DNA from: Bugulina stolonifera
Taxonomy: Eukaryota; Bryozoa; Gymnolaemata; Cheilostomatida; Bugulidae
Assembly (NCBI GenBank): GCA_935421135.1
Contig: OW285188.1
Location: 14,113,233-14,177,232 of the forward strand
Reading direction: 5' to 3'
DNA: 64,000 nt
A program made the translations under genes and the position numbers. This document shows, piece by piece, positions 62,621-64,000 of this stretch. The notes below the pieces were generated by a model, which was given only the letters and a program-made list of their open reading frames with translations, ran no database searches and was not told the DNA's origin. Every line of letters starts with the position of its first letter. Positions within the stretch are counted from its first letter, which is position 1.

Positions 62621-63314
62621 TACCATCATTGTTGAAGGTGGGCCTGGATCCTGGAAGGCAAGGCACTGCCTCATGTATATCATATTTAGGAAGCATGGGA
62701 TGGCAGACGACAACTCTCAATGCTAGCACTATACAAGTAGAATCAAGAATTATGCATAGTAACTTTTTTAGATGCCCTTCTAAACCTCAGTTTTTGCCCA
62801 TACTAACATTTGGCAGCCAGAGAGCAAGGAGACATGATAAGAAAGGGGATAACTTGCTACAACATTGATTGTAATAATTTCACACCTCCTGAGTTATTTA
62901 CTTTCCTAATAAACAGAGAGAAGACAACTTATAATGATTAATATGTACTTGACAGCTGCACATGTACTTAAACCCCTAGTAAGCTTCATATTGTATCATT
63001 GGCAATCTTTTATTTAACGTGGACATTTATTTATATACAAAGTTTATCCAATATTTGCTGTCCTCATTTCATTAAATTGAATATTCTATAATATTATATC
63101 AAAAGTATAACATGCAGGTATAAAAACAGTTCATTATATTTCTTGCTCCATAGTGTTAAACAAATACCCCAATGTTGTAAGTCTTTTACAACATTGGGAG
63201 TACTTGTATAGAGCACAACTATGACAGAGTAATAATGGATAATGTAAGGGCTAGTGAAAAAATAAAAATAAAAAAGTCAGTGTGAGAAACGAGTAACTGC
63301 ACTTCCTGTTTCGT
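62621..63314. other. convergent intergenic region between D8C gene and MCM4
   Basis: AATAAA at 62908-62913 (plus strand) is a good poly(A) signal for the D8C gene. Minus-strand AATAAA-type sequences near 63008-63035 could end MCM4. A GAGAGAAGACAACTT fragment of the hairpin family follows at about 62917. An inverted pair of CAATGTTGTAA and TTACAACATTG lies near 63170-63200. No gene seen. Confidence 0.5.
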
Positions 63315-64000
63315 TTACACGGTCAGCATTCTGATGATCTTATTGGTTACTATACAGACTTCATTCTCTACCAGGTCCTTGAGTCCCTCCTCAAACATCT
63401 CTTTTGTGATCATCTGCAAGACAGAGAGTAACATGGTCACGTGTCAGAAGGCGTGGTCATCTAAAGTGTCATCTTACCTGTTCCATGTATTAACCAACTC
63501 CCACCTATGAGCTACACTGAAGTTCATGAAACTGAACATAAGTAACTTTTTGAAAGAGACAAGAGAATAAATTTCTGGTAAAGTTTGCGAAATTTCGAAC
63601 ATATTTAGGCTGAGGAAACCTATCTAACAGATAGACTAGTATGTGAGGCAGCAATTAGTTTGCGATAAAACTAAGACTACTAATTGCACTTTTAGTGAAT
63701 GCAACTATAAAAAGTGGTAAAGTAGAAAAACAAGGAAAGACGATTGAGAAATTGTAATTCAATTGAGTATATCAGAACCCTAGTTGAAGTAAGATGAAGT
63801 TGCTCATAGGGTCAAGAGAGAACACACTGCCATATAAATACAATGATAGTTGTGTAGTCACTTACAATATCAGACTGAGCCTTAAGTTCATCGAAAAGAT
63901 TGGTAGAGTTGTAGGTTGGTTGTCTCTTCTCCCTCATCATCCTGTGTAGAGTCTGGGCTATCTCAGCCTTACGTTTGCGAGCAGCTCCACTGATACCAGT
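63315..64000 (-). CDS. MCM4: MCM4 replicative helicase subunit, C-terminal exons (partial)
   Basis: The last two exons are 63866-64000 (runs off the window edge) and 63315-63413, joined in phase 0; 77 residues are visible. MCM4 is one of six AAA+ subunits of the MCM2-7 helicase that unwinds origins and travels with replication forks. The visible part is the C-terminal winged-helix region after the ATPase: TGISGAARKRKAEIAQTL, then LFDELKAQSDI, MITKEMFEEGLKDLVENEV and VTNKIIRMLTV. These match the MCM4 pattern [29 protein letters not shown] and LTVTGKTVRLL, and not MCM5 or the other paralogues. The ATPase core lies outside the window. Confidence 0.9.

Noticed and set aside
1..64000. CRISPR array, bacterial operon or integrated virus
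   Set aside because: Introns are present throughout, tandem repeats lack unique spacers, and no viral gene is seen.

Overview
This is a eukaryotic, almost certainly animal, nuclear contig: AT-rich, with many short exons joined by GT-AG introns, no operons, and scattered short transposon remnants. The gene set points to Metazoa: core-binding factor beta, survivin, Raver, a D8C-domain surface protein and MCM4. The compact introns and several unusual domain combinations (an N-terminal nucleotidyltransferase joined to a long kinesin-light-chain-like TPR array, FYVE plus armadillo, a tandem alpha-crystallin protein) suggest an early-branching animal such as a demosponge. That placement is inference. 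Exon models were built by hand from splice consensus, reading-frame phase and family resemblance.

Layout: 1-5225 (+) 3' part of an unidentified helical protein; 5643-7654 (-) BIRC5/survivin-like; 9301-15067 (-) a 581-residue protein with two alpha-crystallin domains and a long disordered N-terminus, with an RFX X-box upstream; 17279-18084 a solo LTR; 18848-24275 (-) an NTase-TPR protein of 1660 residues; 25920-30422 (-) Raver; 32215-32505 a possible short solo LTR; 35452-43702 (+) CBFB; 44619-57762 (-) a FYVE zinc finger/armadillo protein whose introns hold a Mutator-like MITE, another MITE, a tRNA-like element and a second solo LTR; 59481-62620 (+) a type I membrane protein with a uromodulin-type D8C domain; 63315-64000 (-) the C-terminal exons of MCM4.

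The genes do not form a pathway. Neighbours are convergent (unknown gene/BIRC5, CBFB/FYVE-ARM, D8C/MCM4) or divergent (Raver/CBFB, FYVE-ARM/D8C). Survivin and MCM4 are cell-cycle genes, Raver and CBFB act in RNA processing and transcription, FYVE-ARM probably acts on endosomes, and the crystallin protein may be ciliary.

The most unusual items are the NTase-TPR protein, the FYVE-armadillo protein, the tandem crystallin protein with its X-box, two diverged solo LTRs both flanked by ATAT, a 585-bp element with 32-bp perfect inverted ends and a 9-bp target duplication, and a recurring hairpin MITE family built on an AAGTTGTCCTCTC core.
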